A stretch of 16,671 bases of DNA, taken from NCBI GenBank assembly GCA_023416745.1, contig JAEZHF010000049.1, forward strand, positions 1-16,671, in the 5' to 3' direction. Shown here in pieces: positions 1 to 5,967 of this stretch. The notes under the pieces are model-generated. The model was not told the DNA's origin. It made no database searches and was given only the letters and a program-made list of their open reading frames with translations. The translations under genes and the position numbers were made by a program. The DNA is from Bacillota bacterium. GTDB taxonomy: Bacteria > Bacillota > Clostridia > Christensenellales > SZUA-584. Position 1 is the first letter of the stretch, and each line of letters begins with the position of its first letter.

Positions 1-33
1 CATGCCCAGCCGTTTCCGCTAATATGCACCCAA

Positions 34-65
34 GGGCGGATAGCCGTCATCCGGCATATCCGCCC
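34..65. repeat. Inverted repeat, 9-bp stem
   Basis: GGGCGGATA at 34-42 pairs with TATCCGCCC at 57-65, and an inner GCCG/CGGC pairing lies next to a bulged A. No T-run follows on either strand, so it is not a convincing intrinsic terminator. It may belong to the end of a mobile element or to the 3' region of a gene outside the window. Confidence 0.5.
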
Positions 66-97
66 CAATAATAATCTGCTCTTTCTTATACCTTTTC

Positions 98-125
98 GAG
101 TTTACACAAAATCAGGGATATACCC
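98..125. mobile_element. Possible IS256-family terminal sequence (remnant)
   Basis: The plus strand carries GAGTTTACACAAAAT followed by GGGATATACCC. TTTACACAA close to an element tip is typical of the terminal repeats of IS256/Mutator-type insertion sequences. If this is such an end, the body lies to the left and only the tip is in the window. No transposase reading frame is visible, and the match is from memory of the family, so this is tentative. Confidence 0.22.
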
Positions 126-262
126 TCCTTTCGGTAGTGTTTGGTCTAGACAACTCAACAATACCCCCATGAGTCCTTTCCTGCATCTTTTATTTTCAAG
201 GTTCAGTGTCCAATATGTATTGTAGTCCTACAATTAACATACGTCTTCCTCCACTTGTCGCT

Positions 263-356
263 TGAACTCTCCCTAAAAGATGTTCCTATTGTCATCAAAA
301 CACCCCTAAAGTTATTTTCAGTATATTATACTGTCTATCTTTAGGGGTGCAGTTCA
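263..356 (-). mobile_element. IS3-like terminal repeat / possible 94-bp MITE-like remnant
   Basis: Read on the minus strand, 356 to 344 is TGAACTGCACCCC, which resembles IS3-family (IS150-group) inverted-repeat tips. Just inside are nested perfect palindromes: CACCCCTAAAG at 301-311 with CTTTAGGGGTG at 339-349, around CAGTATATTATACTG at 319-333. On the plus strand a similar sequence, TGAACTCTCCCTAAAAGAT, begins at 263, so 263-356 could be a short element with imperfect inverted ends. No orfA/orfB transposase follows and no target duplication is obvious. It is either a truncated IS end or a MITE-like remnant. Confidence 0.35.
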
Positions 357-474
357 CAAAGGGAGCCTTTTGGTTTGGTTTATTTGGCCAGTCAAAAGCC
401 CGAGCCGTTCTGAACAGTTTATATGGCCGCGGGATGCATAGCGGAGGAGGTATTAACAATTAAGGAAACGGTTT

Positions 475-501
475 ATGCCATTTTGGGTTTTGAAATGGCA
501 T
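475..501. repeat. Inverted repeat ATGCCATTT/AAATGGCAT
   Basis: ATGCCATTT at 475-483 pairs perfectly with AAATGGCAT at 493-501 across a 9-nt loop. There is no T-tract on either side, so it is not a clear terminator. It could be an operator or an RNA hairpin in the untranslated DNA beyond the lipoprotein terminator. Confidence 0.45.
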
Positions 502-613
502 GCGGCATCGCAAGTAATACTGGGATTGATTGATAACAGCGATGTCTGTATTGTAGGCTACCAGCTGCTATAGCCTGTTGAAACCTAAAAGAGCGGCAGA
601 TGGCTGCTGCTTG

Positions 614-649
614 TAAAAAAAGGCGCCCTGTCGCTAAAACATGGCGCCT
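614..649 (-). terminator. Rho-independent terminator of the foldase lipoprotein gene
   Basis: On the minus strand, AGGCGCC (649-643) and GGCGCCT (627-621) form a 7-bp GC-rich stem with a 15-nt loop. A run of seven T residues (621-615) follows directly. It begins about 12 nt past the stop codon of the minus-strand gene ending at 661, which is the classic layout of an intrinsic terminator. Confidence 0.85.
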
Positions 650-660
650 CTCAAACCGTA

Positions 661-1905
661 TCAATACCTGTCAGTATTAATTTTCAGTGTACCGGCTTCT
701 ATAGCTTCATCTATCCAGCCCTTTGTCACTGTCGACCATTCTAAGTCTCTCTTCTGCGTCTGTAGAGATGTGGTGAAGCTGTCTTTAACGTCCTCATACG
801 GAACGGCACCTTCCAGCTGTTTCTCGCAGCGGATGATGTAGCAGCCGTAGAACGTGTTGATGGTGGTATACTGTCCAGCCTCGGTGAGCTTAGCGAGCGC
901 GTCAATGTAGCCGGGGATATCGATGTTGGTAGAATACGGACCTTCGACAAAGCCCTCCGATCGGTACGGCTCCACGGCTACACTGGTGTCGTCATTGTAT
1001 TCGTCGATCAACGCCGTGAAATCTTCACCGGCTTCCAACTTGGCCAGCACTTCGTCGATTTTGGGTTGTATAGCAGGCAGTGCTTCGTCAATGATCCGAT
1101 TGTATTCTGTCATGTCGCCGTCAGCATAAGCGATGGCGGCGGCGCCGCGCGTTTCAGACTCAAAGCCGATCAGCAGATGACGTATCCTCATATATCCAGC
1201 GGGGTAGTATAAAACATAACCGCCAAAAGCCGCCTGCTGCTCTACCGTTTCGGGAGAGAGCTCAATATTGTTTTTCTGTATGGAAACGTTGCTGTCATAA
1301 TACTTCCGGACATCCTCTTCCGTCGCAATGATATCCTTGGTATAGTGTTCTTTAACTTTATTGATGATGAACTCTTTCTCAAGATCCTCACGGTACGTGT
1401 CCACAGAATAGCCCTGCAGATAGAAATATTCATCCATCTGTCTCTTGTACTCCGTCTCATAGTCGAGTGACTTATCGCTGACCATATCCGCTCTTACGGA
1501 TGCGTCGATATTCGGTTCAATGGCAGACAGGCTGGACGCATAAGCCTCATTCAGCGATGCTTCTTCTTCCTCCGTCAGCTTATTGAGTCCAAGCTCAGCT
1601 GCTTTTTCCAAGGCGATCTGGTCAACGGCCATCTCCCGGACAATATCGCTCTTAAACCTGTCCCAAATCTCCTTATCGTCCTCACTGTCCTCCAGATCCG
1701 CTATCGCCATACCCTGAGCGGTCAGGTATTTGTTCATCTTCTTGGTAATTTCATCTTTTTTAACAGTGATATCCTTATATTCGATAATGATCTTATTTTT
1801 TTCAATTTCGGCCGCTTTCTCCTCGTCCTTTTCCACTAGGCTGCAGCCGCTGGACAATACCAGCAATAACCCAAGTGCAAGTGACATAAACCTCTTATGC
1901 TTCAT
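661..1905 (-). CDS. SurA/PrsA-like peptidyl-prolyl isomerase-type lipoprotein
   Basis: This is probably an extracytoplasmic foldase anchored in the membrane by a lipid. The N-terminus has a basic start, a hydrophobic stretch and the lipobox LSSGC, giving a lipidated Cys at residue 21 of the called protein. The mature part is highly charged and helical, like the SurA N-terminal chaperone domain. After about residue 240 comes a parvulin/PrsA-like region with RIRHLLIGF, then AGEDFTALIDEYNDD and a C-terminal helix. A frame from a Met two codons earlier (1911) exists, but AAGGAG at 1920-1915 is only 3 nt from that ATG and 9 nt from the ATG at 1905, so I prefer 1905 (414 aa). It is monocistronic and divergent from the sugar operon. 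Catalytic isomerase activity is not assured, because the rotamase domain is divergent and carries insertions. Confidence 0.75.
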   Translation of the reverse strand: MKHKRFMSLALGLLLVLSSGCSLVEKDEEKAAEIEKNKIIIEYKDITVKKDEITKKMNKYLTAQGMAIADLEDSEDDKEIWDRFKSDIVREMAVDQIALEKAAELGLNKLTEEEEASLNEAYASSLSAIEPNIDASVRADMVSDKSLDYETEYKRQMDEYFYLQGYSVDTYREDLEKEFIINKVKEHYTKDIIATEEDVRKYYDSNVSIQKNNIELSPETVEQQAAFGGYVLYYPAGYMRIRHLLIGFESETRGAAAIAYADGDMTEYNRIIDEALPAIQPKIDEVLAKLEAGEDFTALIDEYNDDTSVAVEPYRSEGFVEGPYSTNIDIPGYIDALAKLTEAGQYTTINTFYGCYIIRCEKQLEGAVPYEDVKDSFTTSLQTQKRDLEWSTVTKGWIDEAIEAGTLKINTDRY

Positions 1906-1914
1906 AAACATCTT

Positions 1915-1920
1915 CTCCTT
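1915..1920 (-). promoter_or_regulatory. RBS deciding the lipoprotein start
   Basis: AAGGAG on the minus strand lies 9 nt before the ATG at 1905 and 3 nt before the ATG at 1911. The spacing favours the inner start, which also gives the cleaner basic signal-peptide N-terminus. Confidence 0.6.
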
Positions 1921-1950
1921 GATGATCGATAACCGTTTCGGCTATTTTGA

Positions 1951-1987
1951 ATTATACACCGAACGCAATAATTATGACAGTCATAAT
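1951..1987 (-). promoter_or_regulatory. Candidate promoter with Fur-like 7-1-7 palindrome
   Basis: A perfect -10 hexamer TATAAT lies on the minus strand at 1956-1951, about 45 nt upstream of the lipoprotein start. The -35 position (around 1979-1974) has a poor match (TGTCAT). It falls inside a perfect palindrome, TTATGAC-A-GTCATAA (1972-1986, extending to ATTATGAC/GTCATAAT at 1971-1987). The 7-1-7 geometry is typical of Fur-family boxes (Fur, PerR, Zur). A weak -35 covered by an operator suggests metal or peroxide-type control of the lipoprotein gene, but the regulator is inferred only from geometry. Confidence 0.45.
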
Positions 1988-2061
1988 AAAAGCAAATTCG
2001 GATACAAAAGGATTCTAACATTATTTATTGCAAAGGTCAATGAAACTGGCCGCCCAAAAGC

Positions 2062-2104
2062 ACATATGTCAAGGAATATGTTTGACAAGTGTAAAAACAT
2101 ATGT
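2062..2104 (+). promoter_or_regulatory. Tandem operator (four ACATATGT-like half-sites)
   Basis: Four 8-bp half-sites start at 2062 (ACATATGT), 2074 (GAATATGT), 2085 (ACAAGTGT) and 2097 (ACATATGT), giving spacings of 12, 11 and 12 bp. The last two with the 4-nt AAAA between them match the operator at 3877-3896. They fill the -35/-10 spacer of the promoter before the aldolase gene, a position where bound repressor blocks RNA polymerase. The SorC-family protein encoded at 13247-14206 is the likely ligand-responsive repressor; this assignment is inference. Confidence 0.7.
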
Positions 2105-2110
2105 TAAACT
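2082..2110 (+). promoter_or_regulatory. Sigma-A-type promoter of the aldolase/epimerase operon
   Basis: TTGACA (2082-2087), a 17-nt spacer and TAAACT (2105-2110) give a near-consensus housekeeping promoter. The predicted start near 2117 leaves a short leader of about 25 nt that contains GGAGG at 2132-2136. The spacer is occupied by an operator shared with the promoter at 3874-3902. Confidence 0.8.
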
Positions 2111-2141
2111 TGATAAAAACGATATTCGTGTGGAGGAATAA

Positions 2142-2786
2142 ATGATGTACGAGAAGGAAAAACAGGCTGTTATAGATACCGCGCTAAAAATTAAGGAATA
2201 TGGATTGATTGCGCTGGCTGGCGGAAATGTCAGCATGAGACTGCCTGACGGTGATATTCTGGTAACGCCTTCTGGTACATATTATGAGACCATGAAACCG
2301 CAGGATGTATTGCTGATGGACATTGACGGCATCGTGAAGGAAGGGGATTTAAAACCCTCTGTCGATACCATTGCTTTGCTGTACATTTATAAAAATATGC
2401 CCGAGGTGAACGCTATTATCCATACACACCAGGTGTATGCCACGGCTGTGGGTCTGATTTCAGACAAGCTGCCGGCCGTGACGTCGACGCTGTCAAATGT
2501 GACGCTGGGTGAAGTCAATGTGGCGCCGTACAGTTCTCCCGCGAGCCTAAACATGGGTATTGAGACGGTGGAAAACATCAACGGAAAACGCGCGGTAATA
2601 CTGAAGCATCACGGAGTGGTGACGGTGGGCGGAAATTTGAAGGAAGCATTATATGCCGCTATATACATGGAAGAAACAGCAAAGGCATATCTTGCAGCAA
2701 AGGCAGCAGGTGTTCCCGCTGAGCTGACCAAGGAACAGTCGGATCACGCAGCGGAAATCTTTAAGGATGTTGGGCAGAAGAAATAA
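2142..2786 (+). CDS. Class II aldolase/adducin family protein (FucA/AraD/UlaF fold)
   Basis: A 214-aa cytoplasmic zinc enzyme of the family holding L-fuculose-1-phosphate aldolase and L-ribulose-5-phosphate 4-epimerases. Visible motifs are GGNVSMR (27-33), VTPSGTYYE (41-49), KPSVDT (71-76), the metal ligands IHTH (His94, His96) and LKHHG (His156-157). Aldolases carry a catalytic Glu in the P-S-S-E motif, but here the equivalent residue is Asp75, as in the AraD-type 4-epimerases. GGAGG at 2132-2136 supports ATG 2142 or the adjacent ATG 2145. It is first in an operon with the UlaE-like epimerase, 87 bp downstream. With LyxK-like kinase and UlaE, a 4-epimerase role giving D-xylulose 5-phosphate is attractive, but aldol cleavage of another sugar phosphate is equally possible. 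Confidence 0.85.
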   Translation: MMYEKEKQAVIDTALKIKEYGLIALAGGNVSMRLPDGDILVTPSGTYYETMKPQDVLLMDIDGIVKEGDLKPSVDTIALLYIYKNMPEVNAIIHTHQVYATAVGLISDKLPAVTSTLSNVTLGEVNVAPYSSPASLNMGIETVENINGKRAVILKHHGVVTVGGNLKEALYAAIYMEETAKAYLAAKAAGVPAELTKEQSDHAAEIFKDVGQKK

Positions 2787-2873
2787 ACCCTCTAACCATG
2801 GGAGGTTCCATTTATTCAATTGACTCTGGCCGTTCTGATGAATGTGACGGTATGAGGAAAGGGGTTTATATCC

Positions 2874-3719
2874 GTGCCGCAAATCAATGACTGCTTGTTG
2901 GGACTATATGAAAAAGCTTTGCCAGCTGATATGACCTGGGATGAGCGCTTGAAAACAGCGAGGCTCGCCGGATATGATTTTATTGAAATTAGCATAGATG
3001 AGACAGATGAAAGAATAGCGCGCGTTAAATGGACGCCAGAGGAGTGTGACGAGCTGGTGGCCGCTATACGGCGGCAACGCATACCGATACTGACGATGTG
3101 CCTGTCGGGTAATCGCCGTTTCCCCATCGGTTCAGAAAACGGAACAACCCGCACCCTCGGAATACAATTGATTAAGGATGCCATCGATTTTTCCATCCAG
3201 ATCGGTATTCGCATCGTTCAGCTTGCTGGATATGATGAGTATTATAACACACCGAACAAGCACACGCGTATTCTGTTTGAGCAGGCACTGGGCGAAGTGA
3301 CGGCATATGCCGCCAGCCGCGGTGTCCCAATCGCTTTTGAAACGATGGAAACAAACCTAATGGACTCGATCAAAAAGGCAACGCGCTACGTACAAAAGCA
3401 GAACTCCCCGTATCTTCAAATCTATCCGGATGTGGGGAACCTGACGTCAGCGGGGCAAGACATCCGTAGAGATTTTGCCAGTGGCGCCGGACACATCATG
3501 GCTATTCACCTCAAAGATACGGTGCCTGGAAAAGTAAGAGAAATTCCTTATGGTGAAGGGACTGTGGATTTCATGGAGTTTTTTAAACTACTCAGGCAAA
3601 TTCAATTCAAAGGTCTGCTGGTGGCGGAGATGTGGGCGACAAACGACCGCCAGGCATCGATCGATTACGTAAAAACGGCAAGGGAATTCCTGCTGGATAA
3701 ATATCAAGCAGCAGAATAA
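2874..3719 (+). CDS. ulaE: L-ribulose-5-phosphate (L-xylulose-5-phosphate) 3-epimerase, UlaE/SgbU type
   Basis: A 281-aa TIM-barrel sugar phosphate epimerase interconverting L-xylulose 5-phosphate and L-ribulose 5-phosphate, as in the E. coli L-ascorbate and yia/sgb pathways. It resembles E. coli UlaE along its whole length: LGLYEKALPADM near the N-terminus, EISIDETDERIAR (38-50), CLSGNRRFPIGSE (76-88), VQLAGYD (115-121), YPDVGNL (184-190), HLKDTVPGK (212-220) and AEMW (251-254). Likely metal ligands are Glu156, Asp186, His212 and Glu252. The start is GTG: the frame is closed by a stop at 2853-2855, GTG is the only initiator that fits the family N-terminus, and AGGAAAGGGG lies 9 nt before it. 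It is the second gene of the operon driven from 2082-2110 and is followed by a candidate terminator. Confidence 0.92.
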   Translation: MPQINDCLLGLYEKALPADMTWDERLKTARLAGYDFIEISIDETDERIARVKWTPEECDELVAAIRRQRIPILTMCLSGNRRFPIGSENGTTRTLGIQLIKDAIDFSIQIGIRIVQLAGYDEYYNTPNKHTRILFEQALGEVTAYAASRGVPIAFETMETNLMDSIKKATRYVQKQNSPYLQIYPDVGNLTSAGQDIRRDFASGAGHIMAIHLKDTVPGKVREIPYGEGTVDFMEFFKLLRQIQFKGLLVAEMWATNDRQASIDYVKTAREFLLDKYQAAE

Positions 3720-3728
3720 TGGATGATA

Positions 3729-3772
3729 CAGACCCCGTACCGGCGCAAGCTGTAGCGGGGTCTGATGACTTT
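3729..3772 (+). terminator. Candidate terminator after the epimerase gene
   Basis: CAGACCCCG (3729-3737) pairs perfectly with CGGGGTCTG (3756-3764), with further pairing in the loop. The following ATGACTTT is only a weak T-tract, so termination may be partial. It lies 10 nt past the stop of the 3-epimerase gene. A second small hairpin, GATGC/GCATC (3775-3791), follows. Confidence 0.55.
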
Positions 3773-3873
3773 AAGATGCATATTTCGCATCGACGCTTGT
3801 TTATGTTAAAATGATCTGAAGCTTAGTGAATATAGGCAATATGGTTACGAATGTAAGTGTGAGGCACGATTGA

Positions 3874-3902
3874 TTGACATATGTAATGACATGTGTTACA
3901 AT
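3874..3902 (+). promoter_or_regulatory. Sigma-A-type promoter of the acoABCL-like operon
   Basis: TTGACA (3874-3879), a 17-nt spacer and TACAAT (3897-3902) form a near-consensus promoter. The predicted start near 3909 leaves an untranslated leader of about 86 nt. The stretch matches 2082-2110 at most positions, including the spacer, which is unusual for unrelated promoters and points to a shared regulator. Confidence 0.85.
3877..3896 (+). promoter_or_regulatory. Operator ACATATGT-AATG-ACATGTGT in promoter spacer
   Basis: Two 8-bp half-sites, 12 bp apart from start to start, sit between the -35 and -10 hexamers. The same pattern, ACAnnTGTnnnnACATrTGT, occurs at 2085-2104 at the identical offset from its -35 box. 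I saw no third full copy in the window. The arrangement fits a repressor that binds as a dimer or tetramer, such as a SorC-family protein. Confidence 0.7.
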
Positions 3903-3994
3903 TAGGTTAAAAATGACGGGGCGTTTGGTATACATAAGTCCTGGTTGGAAATGCTTCTAAATTAAAATTTTCAATATGTAAGGGAAGGATTAAG

Positions 3995-4954
3995 ATGGCG
4001 AGCATTAGCAAGAAGAAGCTGCAGGAGATGTACGAAAAGATGCTGCTCACACGTAAATTCGAGGAAAAAGTGGCATATTTTTTTTCAATGGGTATGGTGC
4101 ACGGCACAACACATCTCTATGTAGGAGAAGAAGCGTCGGCAACGGGCGTATGCTGTGCAATGGAGCCGCAGGACATCATGGCCAGTACACACAGGGGACA
4201 TGGCCAGTGCATTTCCAAAGGCATCGATATAAACCGTATGATGGCGGAATTTTTGGGTAAGGAAGCCGGCTACTGCAAGGGTAAGGGAGGCTCCATGCAC
4301 ATTGCCGATATTGGCGGCGGCAACCTGGGCGCGAACGGTGTGGTGGGCGGAGGCATCCCGCTGGCCGTAGGCGCCGGTATTACTACACAGATGAAAGGCA
4401 TCGACCGCATTGTGGTGGGCTTCTTTGGAGACGGTGCGGCAAACGAGGGCACATTTCACGAATCGCTGAACCTGGCATCTATATGGAAGCTGCCCGTACT
4501 GTTCGTTTGTGAAGATAACAAATACGGCATGTCGATGCATCGTAACCGGTCGATGGCCATTACCGATATCGCAATACGCGCGACAAGCTATGGTATGAAA
4601 GGCAAGACGATTGATGGCAACGATGTGATTACAGTGTATGAGGAGACAAAAAAAGCGCGCGAATATGTGCGCAAGAACGGTCCTATGTTGCTGGTCTGCG
4701 ATACCTACAGGTTTCTCGGACATTCCAAGAGCGATGCGAATGTTTACCGCACGAAGGAAGAGATCGAAGAGTGGAAGAGCAAGGATCCTATCAGGCGGTT
4801 GAAAGTGTATCTACTGGAGAAAAAGCTGTTTTCGGTTGAGGAACTGGAAGCGGTCGAGAAACATGCAACGCAGACGATAGAAGCTGCGGTAACGTTTGCT
4901 CAAGACAGCCCATACCCGTCTATCGACACGATTATGGACGACGTATACGCTTAA
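3995..4954 (+). CDS. acoA: TPP-dependent dehydrogenase E1 alpha subunit (acetoin/pyruvate dehydrogenase type)
   Basis: A 319-aa alpha subunit of the heterotetrameric E1 that uses thiamine diphosphate to cleave an alpha-ketol or decarboxylate a 2-oxoacid and pass the acyl group to the E2 lipoyl arm. Visible motifs are HLYVGEEASATGVC (40-53), STHRGHGQCISKG (64-76), CKGKGGSMH (94-102), and the TPP/Mg motif starting GDGAANEG (145-152) and ending EDN (173-175). A YRFLGHSKSD loop (238-247) follows. These are closest in style to AcoA of acetoin dehydrogenase, although PdhA cannot be excluded. AAGGA lies 5 nt before ATG 3995. It is first of four translationally close genes, with acoB 16 bp downstream. 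The true substrate is uncertain given the sugar context. Confidence 0.88.
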   Translation: MASISKKKLQEMYEKMLLTRKFEEKVAYFFSMGMVHGTTHLYVGEEASATGVCCAMEPQDIMASTHRGHGQCISKGIDINRMMAEFLGKEAGYCKGKGGSMHIADIGGGNLGANGVVGGGIPLAVGAGITTQMKGIDRIVVGFFGDGAANEGTFHESLNLASIWKLPVLFVCEDNKYGMSMHRNRSMAITDIAIRATSYGMKGKTIDGNDVITVYEETKKAREYVRKNGPMLLVCDTYRFLGHSKSDANVYRTKEEIEEWKSKDPIRRLKVYLLEKKLFSVEELEAVEKHATQTIEAAVTFAQDSPYPSIDTIMDDVYA

Positions 4955-4956
4955 AT

Positions 4957-4962
4957 GGGGAG
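4957..4962 (+). promoter_or_regulatory. RBS fixing the acoB start
   Basis: GGGGAG lies 8 nt before ATG 4971. The same frame is open upstream to an ATG at 4896, but that start would lie inside acoA, would add 25 residues unlike the family, and has no comparable RBS. Confidence 0.7.
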
Positions 4963-4970
4963 CTAAAAAA

Positions 4971-5954
4971 ATGAGAGAATTAACATATGCACAGGCAATA
5001 AAGGAAGCGATGACGCTGGAGATGCGCCGAGACGATAATGTGTTTTTGATGGGCGAAGACGTTGGGCTGTACGGCGGCGCGTTCGGTGTGTCCGTTGGCA
5101 TGTTCGATGAATTTGGCCCGCAGCGCGTGAAGGATACGCCGATCTCCGAGGCTGTGATAGCGGGCGCGGCGACGGGTGCAGCGATGACGGGTATGCGCCC
5201 CATTGCTGAGATCATGTTTAGTGATTTCATTACGATATCGATGGATCAACTGGTCAACCAGGCGGCGAAGATACGTTATATGTTCGGCGGTGCGGCAAAG
5301 GTGCCGATGGTGTTGCGTGCACCGGCGGGCTCGGGCACGGGCGCGGCGGCTCAACACAGCCAGAGCCCGGAGGCGTGGTTCTGTAACGCACCGGGGCTTA
5401 AAGTTGTGATACCATCTACGCCGGCCGACGCAAAGGGACTGCTCATCGCCGCGATACGCGATGACAACCCGGTCCTTTTTTTGGAGCAGAAACTGCTATA
5501 CCGCACCAAAGGCGATGTGCCGGAGGGCGATTATATGGTGCCGCTCGGCAAGGCCGTGGTACACCGCGAGGGTACGGATGTCACGATAATCACGTATGGA
5601 CGGATGCTGCCAATGTGCATGGATGCAGCGGCACAGTTGGAGAAGGAGCACGGAATCAGCGTGGAGGTGGTGGACCCGCGCACGTTGGTGCCGCTGGACA
5701 AGGAGATGATCATTGCGTCAGCGAAAAAGACGGGCCGTGTGCTGATCGTGCACGAGGCGTGCCAGACGGGCGGCTTCGGCGGCGAACTGGCGGCGGTGAT
5801 CGCGGCCAGCGAAGCGTTCTACTATCTGGACGCGCCGATCAAGCGTTACGGCGGTCTGGACGTGCCGATACCGTACTGCCCCGAGCTGGAAAAGAACGTG
5901 GTGCCGACCAAAGACAACGTGATCAAGAAGGTCATCGAGCTGGTTCGCAGTTAG
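4971..5954 (+). CDS. acoB: TPP-dependent dehydrogenase E1 beta subunit
   Basis: A 327-aa beta subunit that completes the E1 heterotetramer. It has the N-terminal pyrimidine-binding half with MRELTYAQAI (1-10), GEDVGLYGGAFG (28-39), catalytic DTPISE (Glu60) and AAQHSQSPEAW (His129). The C-terminal half has DVTIITYG (203-210), VVDPRTLVPLD (233-243) and HEACQTGGFGGEL (261-273). At 136-142 the sequence is WFCNAPG, whereas I expect a His (WFxHxPG) in most PdhB/AcoB proteins, so Asn139 is a departure that might affect the substrate pocket. It is 16 bp after acoA and 13 bp before acoC, surely co-transcribed and assembled with acoA. Confidence 0.88.
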   Translation: MRELTYAQAIKEAMTLEMRRDDNVFLMGEDVGLYGGAFGVSVGMFDEFGPQRVKDTPISEAVIAGAATGAAMTGMRPIAEIMFSDFITISMDQLVNQAAKIRYMFGGAAKVPMVLRAPAGSGTGAAAQHSQSPEAWFCNAPGLKVVIPSTPADAKGLLIAAIRDDNPVLFLEQKLLYRTKGDVPEGDYMVPLGKAVVHREGTDVTIITYGRMLPMCMDAAAQLEKEHGISVEVVDPRTLVPLDKEMIIASAKKTGRVLIVHEACQTGGFGGELAAVIAASEAFYYLDAPIKRYGGLDVPIPYCPELEKNVVPTKDNVIKKVIELVRS

Positions 5955-5967
5955 GAAGGTGGCTTAA

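Larger units (their letters stand above)
1..613. other. Gene-free left flank with IS-like ends and hairpins
   Basis: I recognise no protein-coding gene here. The stretch is AT-richer than the right part of the window. It holds an inverted repeat at 34-65, an IS256-like terminal sequence at 98-125, an IS3-like end with nested palindromes at 263-356, and a hairpin at 475-501. A plus-strand frame stays open from the window edge to about 231 but has no start and no recognisable motif. It is most likely decayed mobile-element or intergenic DNA upstream of an unseen gene to the left. Confidence 0.5.

Noticed and set aside
1..231. Plus-strand frame open from the window edge
   Set aside because: It has no start in the window and no recognisable motif, and it runs through the inverted repeat and the IS-like tip. 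Chance openness in non-coding DNA is more likely.
3903..3994. Sigma-54 (-24/-12) promoter before the aco-type operon
   Set aside because: CTGGTTGGAAATGCTT looked suggestive, but GG and GC are separated by 8 nt rather than 10, and a strong sigma-A promoter lies just upstream.
4896..4970. Longer N-terminus for the E1 beta gene
   Set aside because: It would overlap the E1 alpha gene and lacks an RBS, and the added residues are unlike the family. GGGGAG fits ATG 4971.
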